The position numbers and the translations under genes are program-made. From positions 62,001 through 126,000 of the forward strand of contig JADKEB010000010.1 in assembly GCA_016718205.1 (NCBI GenBank): 64,000 bases of DNA, given 5' to 3'. Positions 17,275 to 25,939 of the stretch are shown piece after piece (within the stretch, counting starts at the first letter, position 1; each line of letters starts with the position of its first letter). A model generated the notes under the pieces. It searched no databases and was not told the origin of the DNA. It saw nothing but the letters and a program-made list of their open reading frames with translations. This stretch comes from Saprospiraceae bacterium (GTDB lineage Bacteria; Bacteroidota; Bacteroidia; Chitinophagales; Saprospiraceae).

Positions 17275-18684
17275 ATGACTGTTAAACCAAAAAAAAGAAA
17301 TTGGTTACTTATAGGCTTACTGGTCGCACTTGTCATAGTAGCAGCGGTAGCCATCTACAAAGGTAGCGCAAAACCTAAAGGCAAGGAAGTCACCATAGAA
17401 GAAGCGACATCCAGAACCATCAAAGAGACGGTGTCTGCCAGTGGAAAAATATTTCCTGAAACAGAAGTGAAAATTTCTTCGGATGTATCGGGCGAAATTG
17501 TTCAGCTATATGTCAAAGAAGGAGACTCTGTGGTAGTCGGTCAGATATTGGCCAAAATCAATCCGGATACTTATATGTCTGCTGTCGAAAGAGGAGAGGC
17601 AAGTTTGAATAGCTCCAAAGCACAATTGGCCATCAGCAGATCACAAATAGAAGGCAACAAAGCCCAAAGAGAGCAAATTGTAGCCCAATTGGAAAACGCA
17701 AAAACCATACACAAGCGCAATGAACAATTGAAAAAAGACGGTGTCATCTCACAAGCTGAACTGGATCAGTCTCTTGCTACCTTGAGACAAATTGAAGCCA
17801 ATCTCAGATCGGCAGATGCAAGCATCAAAAGTGCGCAGCAAAATGCCCAGTCTTCTGAGTTTAGTATCAAAGGTGCCAATGCAAGTCTCAACGAACTCAA
17901 AACCAGTCTTAGCAGGACGACAATCAAATCACCGACAAGCGGAATTGTATCAAAACTTTCTGTAGAAAAAGGGGAAAGAGTGGTGGGAACCATCCAAATG
18001 ACAGGTACTGAGATGATGCGTATCTCCAATCTCAATGCAATGGAGGTACAGGTGGATGTCAGCGAAAATGATATCCTTAAGGTGATGGTAGGCGATATAG
18101 CAGATATAGAAGTAGATGCTTATCTTGGAAAAAAATTTAAAGGTACTGTGACCCAGATTGCCAATTCAGCATCCAATGTCGGTGCTGCAAATGCACAATC
18201 CCTCAATACTGATCAAGTCACCAACTTCATTGTAAAAATCAGAGTTGATGAATCATCATACAGAGATATAAAGTCTTCATCAGTGAAGTATCCGCTCAGA
18301 CCAGGTATGTCAGCTTCTGTGGATATTTACACAGAAGAAGAAAAGGATGTGACCGCAGTTCCTATTCAGTGTGTCACAGTAAGAGAAAAAGAAGGCCAGA
18401 AGTCCAAAAAGAAAGAAACATCTTCAGAAGGCGAAGATCAGTCTGCTGCAGAACCTGAAGTCGAGTATGATGAAGTGGTATTCCTGATGGATGCTGATAC
18501 ATCTAAAATGGTAAAGGTGGTGACCGGGATACAGGATGATGAGTATATCATGATAAAATCCGGGGTGAAAGTTGGGGACAAGTTGATTTCAGGACCTTAT
18601 AATGAGGTCAGCAAGAATCTGAAACAAGGTGAAAAGATTCGGATCAAGAAGGATAAAACAGAAAAGAAGGAAGAGAAAAAATAA
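17275..18684 (+). CDS. Efflux periplasmic adaptor subunit (HlyD/MacA-like membrane-fusion protein)
   Basis: 469 aa. One N-terminal membrane anchor (about 10-27) is followed by a barrel-sandwich hybrid/lipoyl-like half (VSASGKIFPETEVKISSDVSG, about 48-95). A long coiled-coil hairpin rich in Gln/Ala/Lys follows (about 95-210), then the second lipoyl half (RTTIKSPTSGIVSKLSVEKG) and the beta-barrel domain. A charged, low-complexity C-terminus (KKKETSSEGEDQ, RIKKDKTEKKEEKK) is unusual in its density. It bridges an inner-membrane transporter and the TolC-type channel encoded upstream. The expected MacB-type ABC permease gene is missing from this locus. Confidence 0.9.
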   Translation: MTVKPKKRNWLLIGLLVALVIVAAVAIYKGSAKPKGKEVTIEEATSRTIKETVSASGKIFPETEVKISSDVSGEIVQLYVKEGDSVVVGQILAKINPDTYMSAVERGEASLNSSKAQLAISRSQIEGNKAQREQIVAQLENAKTIHKRNEQLKKDGVISQAELDQSLATLRQIEANLRSADASIKSAQQNAQSSEFSIKGANASLNELKTSLSRTTIKSPTSGIVSKLSVEKGERVVGTIQMTGTEMMRISNLNAMEVQVDVSENDILKVMVGDIADIEVDAYLGKKFKGTVTQIANSASNVGAANAQSLNTDQVTNFIVKIRVDESSYRDIKSSSVKYPLRPGMSASVDIYTEEEKDVTAVPIQCVTVREKEGQKSKKKETSSEGEDQSAAEPEVEYDEVVFLMDADTSKMVKVVTGIQDDEYIMIKSGVKVGDKLISGPYNEVSKNLKQGEKIRIKKDKTEKKEEKK

Positions 18685-18802
18685 ATGGATTTTAGGGCAT
18701 TGAAGAAGAAATAATCTGGGTAGTATGGATGGAAATAGCCAATTTCATAAGTGTTTAGGTATGCATCATTGAGTCTTCTTCCCAATACAAATATTTTATG
18801 AT

Positions 18803-18846
18803 AATCAAACGTTTTTCATCCATGTCCTTTATTGAAACGTTTGATT
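18803..18846. terminator. Hairpin after the efflux operon
   Basis: AATCAAACGTTT (18803-18814) and AAACGTTTGATT (18835-18846) form a perfect 12-bp stem with a 20-base loop, in the 250-bp gap before the next gene. There is no T-run directly after it, so it could be a processing stem or repeat remnant rather than a terminator. Confidence 0.4.
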
Positions 18847-18935
18847 GTCAACGCAGTAGAAGTCAATATGTTTTGGTCCGCTTCATCAAAGACTTTTCGG
18901 AGTGGATTCACTATTTGTAATGCAGAGTTGAGATA

Positions 18936-19556
18936 TTGAAAGGAAAAAATTCAGATAAACTTATCATTTTCATCAAAAACCCCATAATGGGTAAAGTGAA
19001 GACCCGGATTGCAGCAGGATGTGATGATGCTCAAGCGCTCACAATTTATAAAAAATTGCTTGAAATCACACGAAAAATTACAAACTCACTCAAGGTCAAC
19101 AAGTATCTTTTTTACAGTGATACGATATCACTTAATGACGACTGGGACAACGACGATTATATTAAAAAACAACAAACCGACAGCGATCTTGGACATCGAA
19201 TGTTGCATGCCTTTCAAACATGTTTCAATGCTCAATCTAACTTTATTAGCAAAGTGATCATCATCGGTAGTGATTGTCCCTATATCACTCCAGCATTAAT
19301 TGACAATGCCTTCTCAGTTTTGGACGATCATGATATAGTTATCGGGCCGACTTTGGATGGGGGATACTATCTTCTGGGTATGAAAAAATTACATCAAGAA
19401 CTTTTTTATAATGTCAATTGGAGCAGTGAAACAGTGTTTACTTCCACGCTTGAAAAAATAAAGAATAGTGGTCTGAGCTACGGCCAAACAGAGCTATTGA
19501 ATGACATCGACACATATGAAGATTGGATGGAATTTCAAATTTCTGACAGACAATAA
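18936..19556 (+). CDS. DUF2064 / TIGR04282-type glycosyltransferase
   Basis: 206 aa. The N-terminus SDKLIIFIKNPIMGKVKTRIA, then VIIIGSDCPYITPALIDNAF and VIGPTLDGGYYLLGMKKL, are the hallmarks of the DUF2064 nucleotide-sugar transferase fold (GT-A, CofC-like). Relatives occur in arsenosugar and other small-molecule glycosylation loci, but the neighbours here do not identify the product. The start codon is TTG at 18936; the closest upstream ATG is out of frame and quickly stopped. Confidence 0.85.
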   Translation: MKGKNSDKLIIFIKNPIMGKVKTRIAAGCDDAQALTIYKKLLEITRKITNSLKVNKYLFYSDTISLNDDWDNDDYIKKQQTDSDLGHRMLHAFQTCFNAQSNFISKVIIIGSDCPYITPALIDNAFSVLDDHDIVIGPTLDGGYYLLGMKKLHQELFYNVNWSSETVFTSTLEKIKNSGLSYGQTELLNDIDTYEDWMEFQISDRQ

Positions 19557-19673
19557 GTGCTTTCTGAATATAAATATCATAGGTAAAAGATGTTCGATAA
19601 CATCAATTTTATGAATTTTTGCTCACGATGAGAGTAATTTTTTGTGAGACTGCTTTATTTTTAAATTAATTCA

Positions 19674-19681
19674 TACTTTTG
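19674..19681 (+). promoter_or_regulatory. Bacteroidetes-type -7 box
   Basis: TACTTTTG matches TAnnTTTG, 64 bases before the M14 peptidase ATG at 19746. Confidence 0.4.
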
Positions 19682-19745
19682 GCGACCTAAACCAAAAGTA
19701 GTTTTACGAATTTTATCCTTAACCATTTTAAAATAAAATAATAGC

Positions 19746-22517
19746 ATGAGCCCAAAATGCAATATTTTCACAATTATCGCTTGCCTTCTTTTTATCTCTG
19801 TGGTGATCAATGCTCAAAATATTCCTTCACCCAAGGAGCATTTCGGCTTTGAGATAGGAGATGATTATCATCTGGCGACCTATACACAAACAGAATCTTA
19901 TTTTAAAAAACTGGCTGCTGCGTCTCCAAAAGCAAAGTACAATATTATAGGGAAGACCGAAGAGGGTAGGGACCAGTTTATGATGGTGGTAACGTCTCCA
20001 GAAAATCACCAAAAACTGGAATATTATAAATCCATTTCTCAAAAATTGGGTAACCCGGATGGTATTTCAGATGCACAAGCCAGAGCTATGGCAGTTGAAG
20101 GTAAAGCAGTGGTTTGGATAGATGGCGGTTTACACTCTACCGAAACGGTAGCCACCCACCAACTGATTGCGACAGCTTACAAGCTGCTCACAAGTACTGA
20201 TCCTGAGACTACACGCATTCTGGACAATTTGATCATACTGATGGTCCATGCTAATCCTGACGGTCAGGAACTTGTCACGAATTGGTATATGCGCAACCCA
20301 GTGCCAGAAAAGAGATCATTACAGCATGTGCCGAAGTTATATCAAAAGTATGTAGGCCATGATAACAACAGAGACTTCTACATGCTCAATATGAAAGAAT
20401 CACAGAATATCGCCCGTCAGTTGTTTGTAGAGTGGATACCACAGATCATGTACAATCATCATCAGACAAGTCCTGCCGGTGCAGTAGTGGCAGGTGCTCC
20501 ATACAGAGACCCGTTTAATTATGTCATGGATCCACTTATTATTTCAGGACTCGATGCCATAGGTGCTGCCAACCAGAATCGCCTGAATGCGGAAGGTAAA
20601 ACAGGCTATACCAGCAAGAGTGGTTCAGTATTTTCTACCTGGTACAACGGCGGGCTACGTACTACCACTTACTTCCACAATATGGTAGGCCTATTGACTG
20701 AAATCACAGGTGGACCAAATCCTATGAATATCCCATTAGTGACTAATCGGCTCATTCCGAACGCCGCTACACCAAACCCCGTTGTGCCTCAAAAATGGTA
20801 TTTCAGACAAAGTATAGATTACTCAGTATCTCTTAATTATGCTATGATGGATTATGCTGCCCGAAACAGAGATCAGCTCTTATACAATATTTACAAGATG
20901 GGTATGAACTCTATAGATAGGGGCAGTAGAGATTATTGGGCATTAAGCCCTTCAAAGATTGAAGAAATGAACCGACTTATTGCTGAAGGTCAAAAAAATA
21001 AAACTACTGAATCTACTACTGCAAATGAAGAATCATATTGGACAGGTGGTGCGGGTGCGTCTAAAAAATTCTATGATACTGTAATGACAAATCCAAAATA
21101 TAAAGACCCGCGGGGATTTATCATACCTTCAGACCAAAAAGATATGGCCACTGTGGTAGAATTTCTCAATGCATTGATTAAAACCGGTGTGATAGTACAC
21201 AAAGCCACAAGCGAGTTTAAAGTAAATGGCAAATCATATCCTGCTAATTCTTACATCGTAAAGACCAATCAAGCCTTCAGACCGCATGTGATTGATTTGT
21301 TTGAACCACAAGACCATCCCAATGACTTTCAATATCCCGGAGGACCACCGGTACCACCATATGATGCAGCAGGCTGGACCCTGGCATATCAGATGGGTGT
21401 AAAATTTGACAGAATTATGGAAGGATTTGACGGTCCTTTTGAAAAAAATCCTATCGGCCAGCCTCTGGAACTTAAAGTAAGTCTTCCTGACTTGGCTAAA
21501 GTTAAGGGTTTCCTATTTAATGCCGCCACAAATAACTCTTACAAAGTCATTAATACTTTTTTGAATAATAATGTAGATGTGTTCAGGATCACCAATGATA
21601 TGACGGGCACAAAAAGTGGTGCAGGTTCTTTTTTTGTGCCTGTCAATGCTAAGACTAAATCCATCATTGCCGGAAATGCTTCTTTGATAAAACAAGCACC
21701 GGAGGTTGCCAGCGTAAACCCTTCTTCAATGCAAAAAATTGCCCATGCCCGAATTGCTCTGTGGGATATTTATGGAGGTTCGATGCCATCAGGATGGATC
21801 AGGTGGATGATGGAACAATTTAATTTTCCGATTAAACTTATCTTTGCCAATGAAATTGATAGCGTAAATCTGAAATCAAATTATGATGTTATCGTTTTTG
21901 TCGGTGGCTCAATACCTGGTGTCTCAGGAACAGGGGGAAGAAGTCAAAGCATGCCTCAGGCAGACTCTATACCATCTGAATACAGGCACACTTTAGGCCG
22001 AATTACTGTCGATAAATCCATTCCACAATTAAAAAAATTCTTAGATGAAGGAGGGAATATTGTCACCATAGGCTCTGCATGCAACCTCGCTTATCACTTA
22101 AAACTTCCTTTGTCTAATGCCCTCACAGAAATCGTAAATGGTGAAGTAAAACCATTGCCTCGAGAAAAGTACTATACTCCGGGAAGTATTTTGAAAGTAG
22201 CTGTAAATAATAAACAAGCTGCGGCTGCCGGCATGGAAGAAACCGCAGATGTATACTTTGCTGATAGTCCTGTTTTTGATATTTCACCGATGGCATTAGC
22301 CAAACAAGAAATTGTGCCACTGTTGTGGTTTGGTAAGGAAAAACCACTTAAGAGTGGTTGGTCATGGGGCCAAAACTATTTGCAGGATAAAGTTACAGGA
22401 TTTATGGCAAATGTTGGTAAAGGAAAATTATATGCTTTTGGTCCTGAAATCACTTTCAGAGCTCAGTCACACGGCACATTTAAATTGCTTTTCAATCAGC
22501 TGTACACTACAAAATAG
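19746..22517 (+). CDS. Secreted M14-family zinc carboxypeptidase
   Basis: 923 aa, exported (signal peptide ends VVINAQ). The peptidase domain has the metal-binding pair His130 and Glu133 in GGLHSTETVATHQ, the third zinc ligand in YNHHQ (about 238-239) and the catalytic glutamate at 319 in GLLTEITGGP. A long C-terminal region (about 480-923) follows. It includes a GATase1-like/Rossmann segment (YDVIVFVGGSIPGVSG and FLDEGGNIVTIGSACNL) that is typical of large M14 enzymes in this phylum. It probably trims peptides outside the cytoplasm. It is monocistronic, with a strong hairpin terminator downstream. Confidence 0.92.
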   Translation: MSPKCNIFTIIACLLFISVVINAQNIPSPKEHFGFEIGDDYHLATYTQTESYFKKLAAASPKAKYNIIGKTEEGRDQFMMVVTSPENHQKLEYYKSISQKLGNPDGISDAQARAMAVEGKAVVWIDGGLHSTETVATHQLIATAYKLLTSTDPETTRILDNLIILMVHANPDGQELVTNWYMRNPVPEKRSLQHVPKLYQKYVGHDNNRDFYMLNMKESQNIARQLFVEWIPQIMYNHHQTSPAGAVVAGAPYRDPFNYVMDPLIISGLDAIGAANQNRLNAEGKTGYTSKSGSVFSTWYNGGLRTTTYFHNMVGLLTEITGGPNPMNIPLVTNRLIPNAATPNPVVPQKWYFRQSIDYSVSLNYAMMDYAARNRDQLLYNIYKMGMNSIDRGSRDYWALSPSKIEEMNRLIAEGQKNKTTESTTANEESYWTGGAGASKKFYDTVMTNPKYKDPRGFIIPSDQKDMATVVEFLNALIKTGVIVHKATSEFKVNGKSYPANSYIVKTNQAFRPHVIDLFEPQDHPNDFQYPGGPPVPPYDAAGWTLAYQMGVKFDRIMEGFDGPFEKNPIGQPLELKVSLPDLAKVKGFLFNAATNNSYKVINTFLNNNVDVFRITNDMTGTKSGAGSFFVPVNAKTKSIIAGNASLIKQAPEVASVNPSSMQKIAHARIALWDIYGGSMPSGWIRWMMEQFNFPIKLIFANEIDSVNLKSNYDVIVFVGGSIPGVSGTGGRSQSMPQADSIPSEYRHTLGRITVDKSIPQLKKFLDEGGNIVTIGSACNLAYHLKLPLSNALTEIVNGEVKPLPREKYYTPGSILKVAVNNKQAAAAGMEETADVYFADSPVFDISPMALAKQEIVPLLWFGKEKPLKSGWSWGQNYLQDKVTGFMANVGKGKLYAFGPEITFRAQSHGTFKLLFNQLYTTK

Positions 22518-22561
22518 AAGGGCAATAAAGATATAAGAACAATAATAGATGAAGCAAGATT

Positions 22562-22603
22562 AAAATTTCAGCATTTACCTTACGCAGCAAATGCTGAAAT
22601 TTT
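22562..22603. terminator. Strong hairpin terminator between convergent reading frames
   Basis: AAAATTTCAGCATTT (22562-22576) and AAATGCTGAAATTTT (22589-22603) form a perfect 15-bp stem with a 12-base loop, followed by TTTTATCTT-type sequence. Because of its A/T-rich flanks it can serve the M14 peptidase on the plus strand and the remnant genes on the minus strand. Confidence 0.65.
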
Positions 22604-22870
22604 TATCTTGGTCTTAGAGTTTGGTTGTTGGTACAATGAAACGGCGAAATCTTCAGCAGAACTTGCAGTTTTGTTATTTGTTAATATTACCACCGGATTT
22701 CGAAAATTCACTCCTTCGTATGGGTTCAAATATATGGGAGTACCTTTTACAGGATTTTCCTTAAGGTCTTGGACAAACTGTAAAAGTTCACACTTTAATG
22801 AAGTATACTTTTTAATAAGTCGTTTTGCTTGTTTTTCAAATACTTCGAAGGATTTTACATTATAGCTCAT
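22580..22870 (-). pseudogene. Chimeric remnant: RelE/ParE-type toxin N-half joined to an S41 peptidase piece
   Basis: A 96-codon frame made of two unrelated parts. Residues 1-46 (MSYNVKSFEVFEKQAKRLIK..ENPVKGTPI) are the start of a RelE/ParE-superfamily mRNA-interferase or gyrase toxin. Residues from about 47 (NPYEGVNFRNPVVILTNNKT, ASSAEDFAVSLYQQP) are the PDZ-proximal active-site region of a C-terminal-processing (S41) protease. The catalytic end of the toxin (the usual Arg/Lys-rich strands) is missing. The join is probably a deletion scar. Its start overlaps the antitoxin remnant by 11 nt. Neither activity is expected. Confidence 0.6.
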
Positions 22871-23027
22871 TTAAAAAATATTCCGCTTTTCGCGCTTCTT
22901 TTTTACCAGCTTTTATCAATTTCATTTCTTCTACTGCCTCCCTGATCTATTTTAACAATATAGCTTTTATTTCAGTTAATGGCTTAACCTTTACATAAGT
23001 TGGTTTTATTCGCGAGATATTATACAA
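22860..23027 (-). pseudogene. Antitoxin remnant with in-frame amber stop
   Basis: Reading from a TTG at 23027 gives a short frame containing NISRIKPTYVKVKPLTEIKA, then a TAG, then IREAVEEMKLIKAGKKEARK and a C-terminus AEYFLNEL. The layout is antitoxin first, with an 11-nt overlap into the toxin start at 22870, and it matches a type II toxin-antitoxin operon. The amber codon and the lack of an ATG indicate decay, matching the broken toxin. The antitoxin family is not identified. Confidence 0.5.
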
Positions 23028-23148
23028 TTGTACAAGATCGCATTGCCACTAATGATTGCAATGTTAGCTATATTCAGCTTAAAAAAGAAATTAAAAACGC
23101 TTATCACCATAAACTTTAAATGAGGTTTGGATTATGTCCAAAACAGGA

Positions 23149-23250
23149 TCAACCTAACAAAGGATAATACCGCTCCTCCAATACCCTAAAATGCCATCGT
23201 TGATGTCCTGCCAACATAAAACCCAAAGCTGATATATCCCTGCGTTCAAA
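23149..23250 (-). pseudogene. C-terminal remnant of a DinB-family protein
   Basis: A frame of about 33 codons containing RRDISALGFMLAGHQRWHF and RVLEERYYPLLG before a stop. This resembles the C-terminal helix of DinB/YfiT-type four-helix metalloenzymes, where the His of GHQRWH is a metal ligand. An in-frame TGA at 23251-23253 precedes it, so the rest of the gene is gone. It lies in a 480-bp stretch of decayed genes. Confidence 0.45.
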
Positions 23251-23285
23251 TCAAATATCTGAAACTTATCAGTCAATTAATATTC

Positions 23286-23807
23286 CTACTGAATTTTACT
23301 TAATACCATTTCCCAATTCCATTCCCAGTTAAGTCCTTCATCCAATGAAAATGCTTGTGACCAAATCGGGTGATCAGCGTTTGTTGCATCCCATCTATAG
23401 ACAACTAGGATTTCTTTTCCATTGAAAACATCTTTTGTAAAAAATTCGCCAACCTTGTTTTCAAAGCTTCCAATTACCGGATGGGTATCCATTTTTGGAT
23501 TGCTACTATCGATCCAATAAATAATCCAAAGCATTGTTTGTGGATCAAACAATCTAACTGCCATGCCTTCAAATGGTACATTGTCGAAATTAGCGTAGTA
23601 GTTTTCAATATTTCCCATAAGTGTTTTTCTTAGATGAATTTCTGATTCAAATGTTACCCATTCGCTGCTTCTTACCAATCTTTCTTTTAGCTTTCGATTC
23701 TGTACATGCCATTTTCCTTCCAGGAAGTCAAAGTCCGAATATGCAGAAGTGGAAGACGCTTTGATGGTCAAGTTTGGATGAAAGGACGTGATTTTTGATA
23801 TATCCAT
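23286..23807 (-). CDS. Conserved DUF1579-like protein
   Basis: 173 aa, no signal peptide. FDFLEGKWHVQNRKLKERL near residue 27 and the strand-rich remainder (YRWDATNADHPIWSQAFSLD, WEWNWEMVL at the end) match the small lipocalin-like DUF1579 type of protein. The role is unknown. It is the last gene of a minus-strand operon with a GNAT acetyltransferase (10-bp gap) and a GlxA-type regulator. Confidence 0.7.
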   Translation of the reverse strand: MDISKITSFHPNLTIKASSTSAYSDFDFLEGKWHVQNRKLKERLVRSSEWVTFESEIHLRKTLMGNIENYYANFDNVPFEGMAVRLFDPQTMLWIIYWIDSSNPKMDTHPVIGSFENKVGEFFTKDVFNGKEILVVYRWDATNADHPIWSQAFSLDEGLNWEWNWEMVLSKIQ

Positions 23808-23817
23808 TTTGTTTTGA

Positions 23818-24270
23818 TTATTTAGTGCTTAAATAATAAAAATTGTGCTCATCATCCAGCTCCCAATGGGTGGACAAGTAGAGTTGATTGGCGATTTTAT
23901 TAGTCTTTTCTGTTTCTAATGATAAACCACACGCTCCTGTTTCAATGCCAAATACTCTGCTGGCTTCTATCAATGCTTTGCTTACTCCTTGACCCCTGAA
24001 TTCCTCTGCCACAAAGAGATCGTTCAATAGCCATAAACGTTGCATTCTGGTAGATGAAAATAAAGGATATAACTGGACAAACCCTGCCAACTTTCCTTCT
24101 CTTTCACAGAGAAATACTACTGATTCTTCTCGAGTCAGTCTGTCCTTTAAAAAAGATACAGCTCCGGCCATATCGCTTTCTTTGTGGTAGAATACTCGGT
24201 ATTGGTCAAAAAGGATAGCCAACCTGGGCACATCTTCTACTGTTGCTTTTTTTATTTTGTTTGTTGTCAT
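23818..24270 (-). CDS. GNAT-family N-acetyltransferase
   Basis: 150 aa from the ATG at 24270 (MTTNKIKKATVEDVPRLA). The frame is open to an earlier ATG at 24297, but that would overlap little and add atypical residues. The acetyl-CoA-binding motif A is clear in LNDLFVAEEFRGQGVSKALI, and motif B in GLSLETEKTNKIANQLYLST. The substrate is not predictable. Middle gene of the GlxA-type regulator operon. Confidence 0.85.
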   Translation of the reverse strand: MTTNKIKKATVEDVPRLAILFDQYRVFYHKESDMAGAVSFLKDRLTREESVVFLCEREGKLAGFVQLYPLFSSTRMQRLWLLNDLFVAEEFRGQGVSKALIEASRVFGIETGACGLSLETEKTNKIANQLYLSTHWELDDEHNFYYLSTK

Positions 24271-24304
24271 TATTGCATTATACCAATTAAATTCCAAGAA
24301 GCTA

Positions 24305-25219
24305 TCAGCTCAATATTCTGATCAATTGTTTCTCACTTTGTAAGCCTACTTTATTGGCGATTTCAGTACGGGACAAATCCGGGTTTTTAAGTAAAGTTTC
24401 CGCTTTCTCTTTGCGAATCAATGTCACAAAATCATTGACGGTGATACCTGTTTCTTTTTTGAAAATTCTGGTAAAATTCCGTTCACTCATATTGGCAATT
24501 TCAGCCAAATCGGTCAAATACATTTTCTTCGAAATATTATCAATGATGTAGTCTTGTACAGCATGTATTCCTGCATGGATGTGATTGCGAAATGTCAGGT
24601 ATTCACTCTCCTGTGCAGCACTGCCTTTCCTGCGATGATAGACGACCAATTCTCTGGCTACCAGATGTGCGAAGTGGCTTCCTTTCAACTTTTCGATGAT
24701 GTATAGTGTCAAATCTATACCGGCGGCTATTCCTGCACTGGTATAGATTCTGTCCTGATCTGTAAACAAGATGTTTTCAATGACCTGTATATTCGGAAAT
24801 CTATCCTGCAATGTCTTGGTTTTCTTAAAATGTGTCGTACAGTTTTTGCCATCCAATAGGCCAGATTCTGCGAGTGCAAAAGCTCCCATACATATGCTGC
24901 ATACATTTGCACCATTATCATATTGAGCCCTGATCCATTTAAAAAGAGATTTCTCATCAATAAAAGATGGCGATATCATAAAATCATAGGCAGACCCTGG
25001 TATCATCAGAAAATCTCCTTTGCCCAGTTGAACCTTAGAATAATGAGCTACGTGACCTATCGGCAGACCACTCGTAGTAGTCACTGGCAGATCCATCGTA
25101 CAATATTCTATGACAAATTCAGCCCCAAAATCTATCGCTTCATGTAGTGCCTGATCTGGTCCAGCCAAATCGAGAATATGGATATGCGGCAAAAGTAAAA
25201 AAACAAATTTTGTGGGCAT
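24305..25219 (-). CDS. GlxA-type AraC-family transcriptional regulator
   Basis: 304 aa. The N-terminal DJ-1/PfpI-like domain (about 1-180) contains the nucleophile-elbow cysteine in VCSICMGAFALAESGLLDG and THFKKTKTLQDRFP. The C-terminal AraC double helix-turn-helix (about 215-304) contains LTDLAEIANMSERNFTRIFK and FVTLIRKEKAETLL. The start at 25219 is preferred over the ATG at 25240 because a well-formed promoter (-7 at 25238-25245) overlaps the latter. Such regulators often control amine or small-molecule metabolism. Here it probably controls its own operon. Confidence 0.9.
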   Translation of the reverse strand: MPTKFVFLLLPHIHILDLAGPDQALHEAIDFGAEFVIEYCTMDLPVTTTSGLPIGHVAHYSKVQLGKGDFLMIPGSAYDFMISPSFIDEKSLFKWIRAQYDNGANVCSICMGAFALAESGLLDGKNCTTHFKKTKTLQDRFPNIQVIENILFTDQDRIYTSAGIAAGIDLTLYIIEKLKGSHFAHLVARELVVYHRRKGSAAQESEYLTFRNHIHAGIHAVQDYIIDNISKKMYLTDLAEIANMSERNFTRIFKKETGITVNDFVTLIRKEKAETLLKNPDLSRTEIANKVGLQSEKQLIRILS

Positions 25220-25237
25220 GTCTTCCAGTTTACATCG

Positions 25238-25267
25238 CAAAGGTAAACTTTATAAAAGATTCCCAAA
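25238..25267 (-). promoter_or_regulatory. Complete Bacteroidetes promoter (-33 TTTG, N18, -7 TACCTTTG)
   Basis: On the minus strand TTTG (25264-25267) is followed after 18 bases by TACCTTTG (25238-25245). The spacing matches the phylum consensus. Transcription would start near 25231, fixing the GlxA-type start at 25219. Confidence 0.7.
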
Positions 25268-25362
25268 GGACAGTAAATGGACATATTCGGCCAAAGGAAA
25301 TCTTGAAAGGCACTTAGGATAAAGTTTTTCCTAAGTTATTCGTCAATTCTTAAATGCCATTA

Positions 25363-25620
25363 GAGTATGTTTAAATTTTTATGTTTGAGCGAAAGCGAGG
25401 AAATTTAATTTTGGACAAGATGACTGAATGGTCTCGTCTGTGACGAGAATTGAGTAAAATACTTTACTCAATAAAGAAGGAACTGCGAGCAGCTGCTCGC
25501 AGCGAATACTGAATATAGCCGGAAGCTCAAGCGAGCTTGACGCGGTACGCCGAAAAATATAACGCTGGATAAAATTAAATTTGCCGCTTGGAGCCAAATG
25601 ATAAAAGTTTAAACATACTC
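25363..25620 (+). mobile_element. GAGTATG-family MITE, copy 1 (standard core)
   Basis: A 258-bp element with termini GAGTATGTTTAAA and TTTAAACATACTC, flanked by TTA at 25360-25362 and 25621-25623. The core contains the same chain of hairpins as copies 3-5. It differs from copy 3 by a 1-base deletion in one hairpin loop (GA instead of ATA or GTA). It lies in the 700-bp divergent gap between the GlxA-type operon and the PPIase operon. The rest of that gap shows no gene. Confidence 0.9.
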
Positions 25621-25902
25621 TTAATCCATAATGAGCGTTTAGCCCCTTTTAAGAACACTATATTGATTTTCATCGTATTAGTGGTATATGATTTTCCTCT
25701 GACATCAAAAATAGAATAGCAAAGGTAGAATTTTCACAATATGTTTTTAACTTTTTTTTGAGTATGTTGCAAATTTCATGGATAGTTTTTATCGAGTAGC
25801 TTTTGGTTAGGATAAGGAGTGGTGATTTATAAAAATATTACTTTTATTTAATATATTATGAATAATGCAAAAAAAATCAAATAAAAAAGTACTTTATAAT
25901 AC

Positions 25903-25910
25903 TATCTTTG
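25903..25910 (+). promoter_or_regulatory. -7 box for the PPIase operon
   Basis: TATCTTTG matches TAnnTTTG exactly, 29 bases before the ATG at 25940. It lies inside the longer open frame starting at 25865 and so argues for 25940 as the true start. Confidence 0.6.
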
Positions 25911-25939
25911 CGTTTTATTTTGAATTCAATAAACTAAAA

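Noticed and set aside
25379..25597. A minus-strand reading frame of about 70 codons inside the standard MITE core, repeated at 43380-43589 and 52901-53110.
   Set aside because: The protein similarity simply follows DNA similarity between copies. A single-base loop deletion in copy 1 shifts the frame and gives an unrelated N-terminus, and no domain is recognisable.
25758..25785. GAGTATGTTGCAAATTTCATG, resembling a MITE left end, upstream of the PPIase operon.
   Set aside because: Only the first 9 bases match the terminus, and there is no partner end or target duplication.
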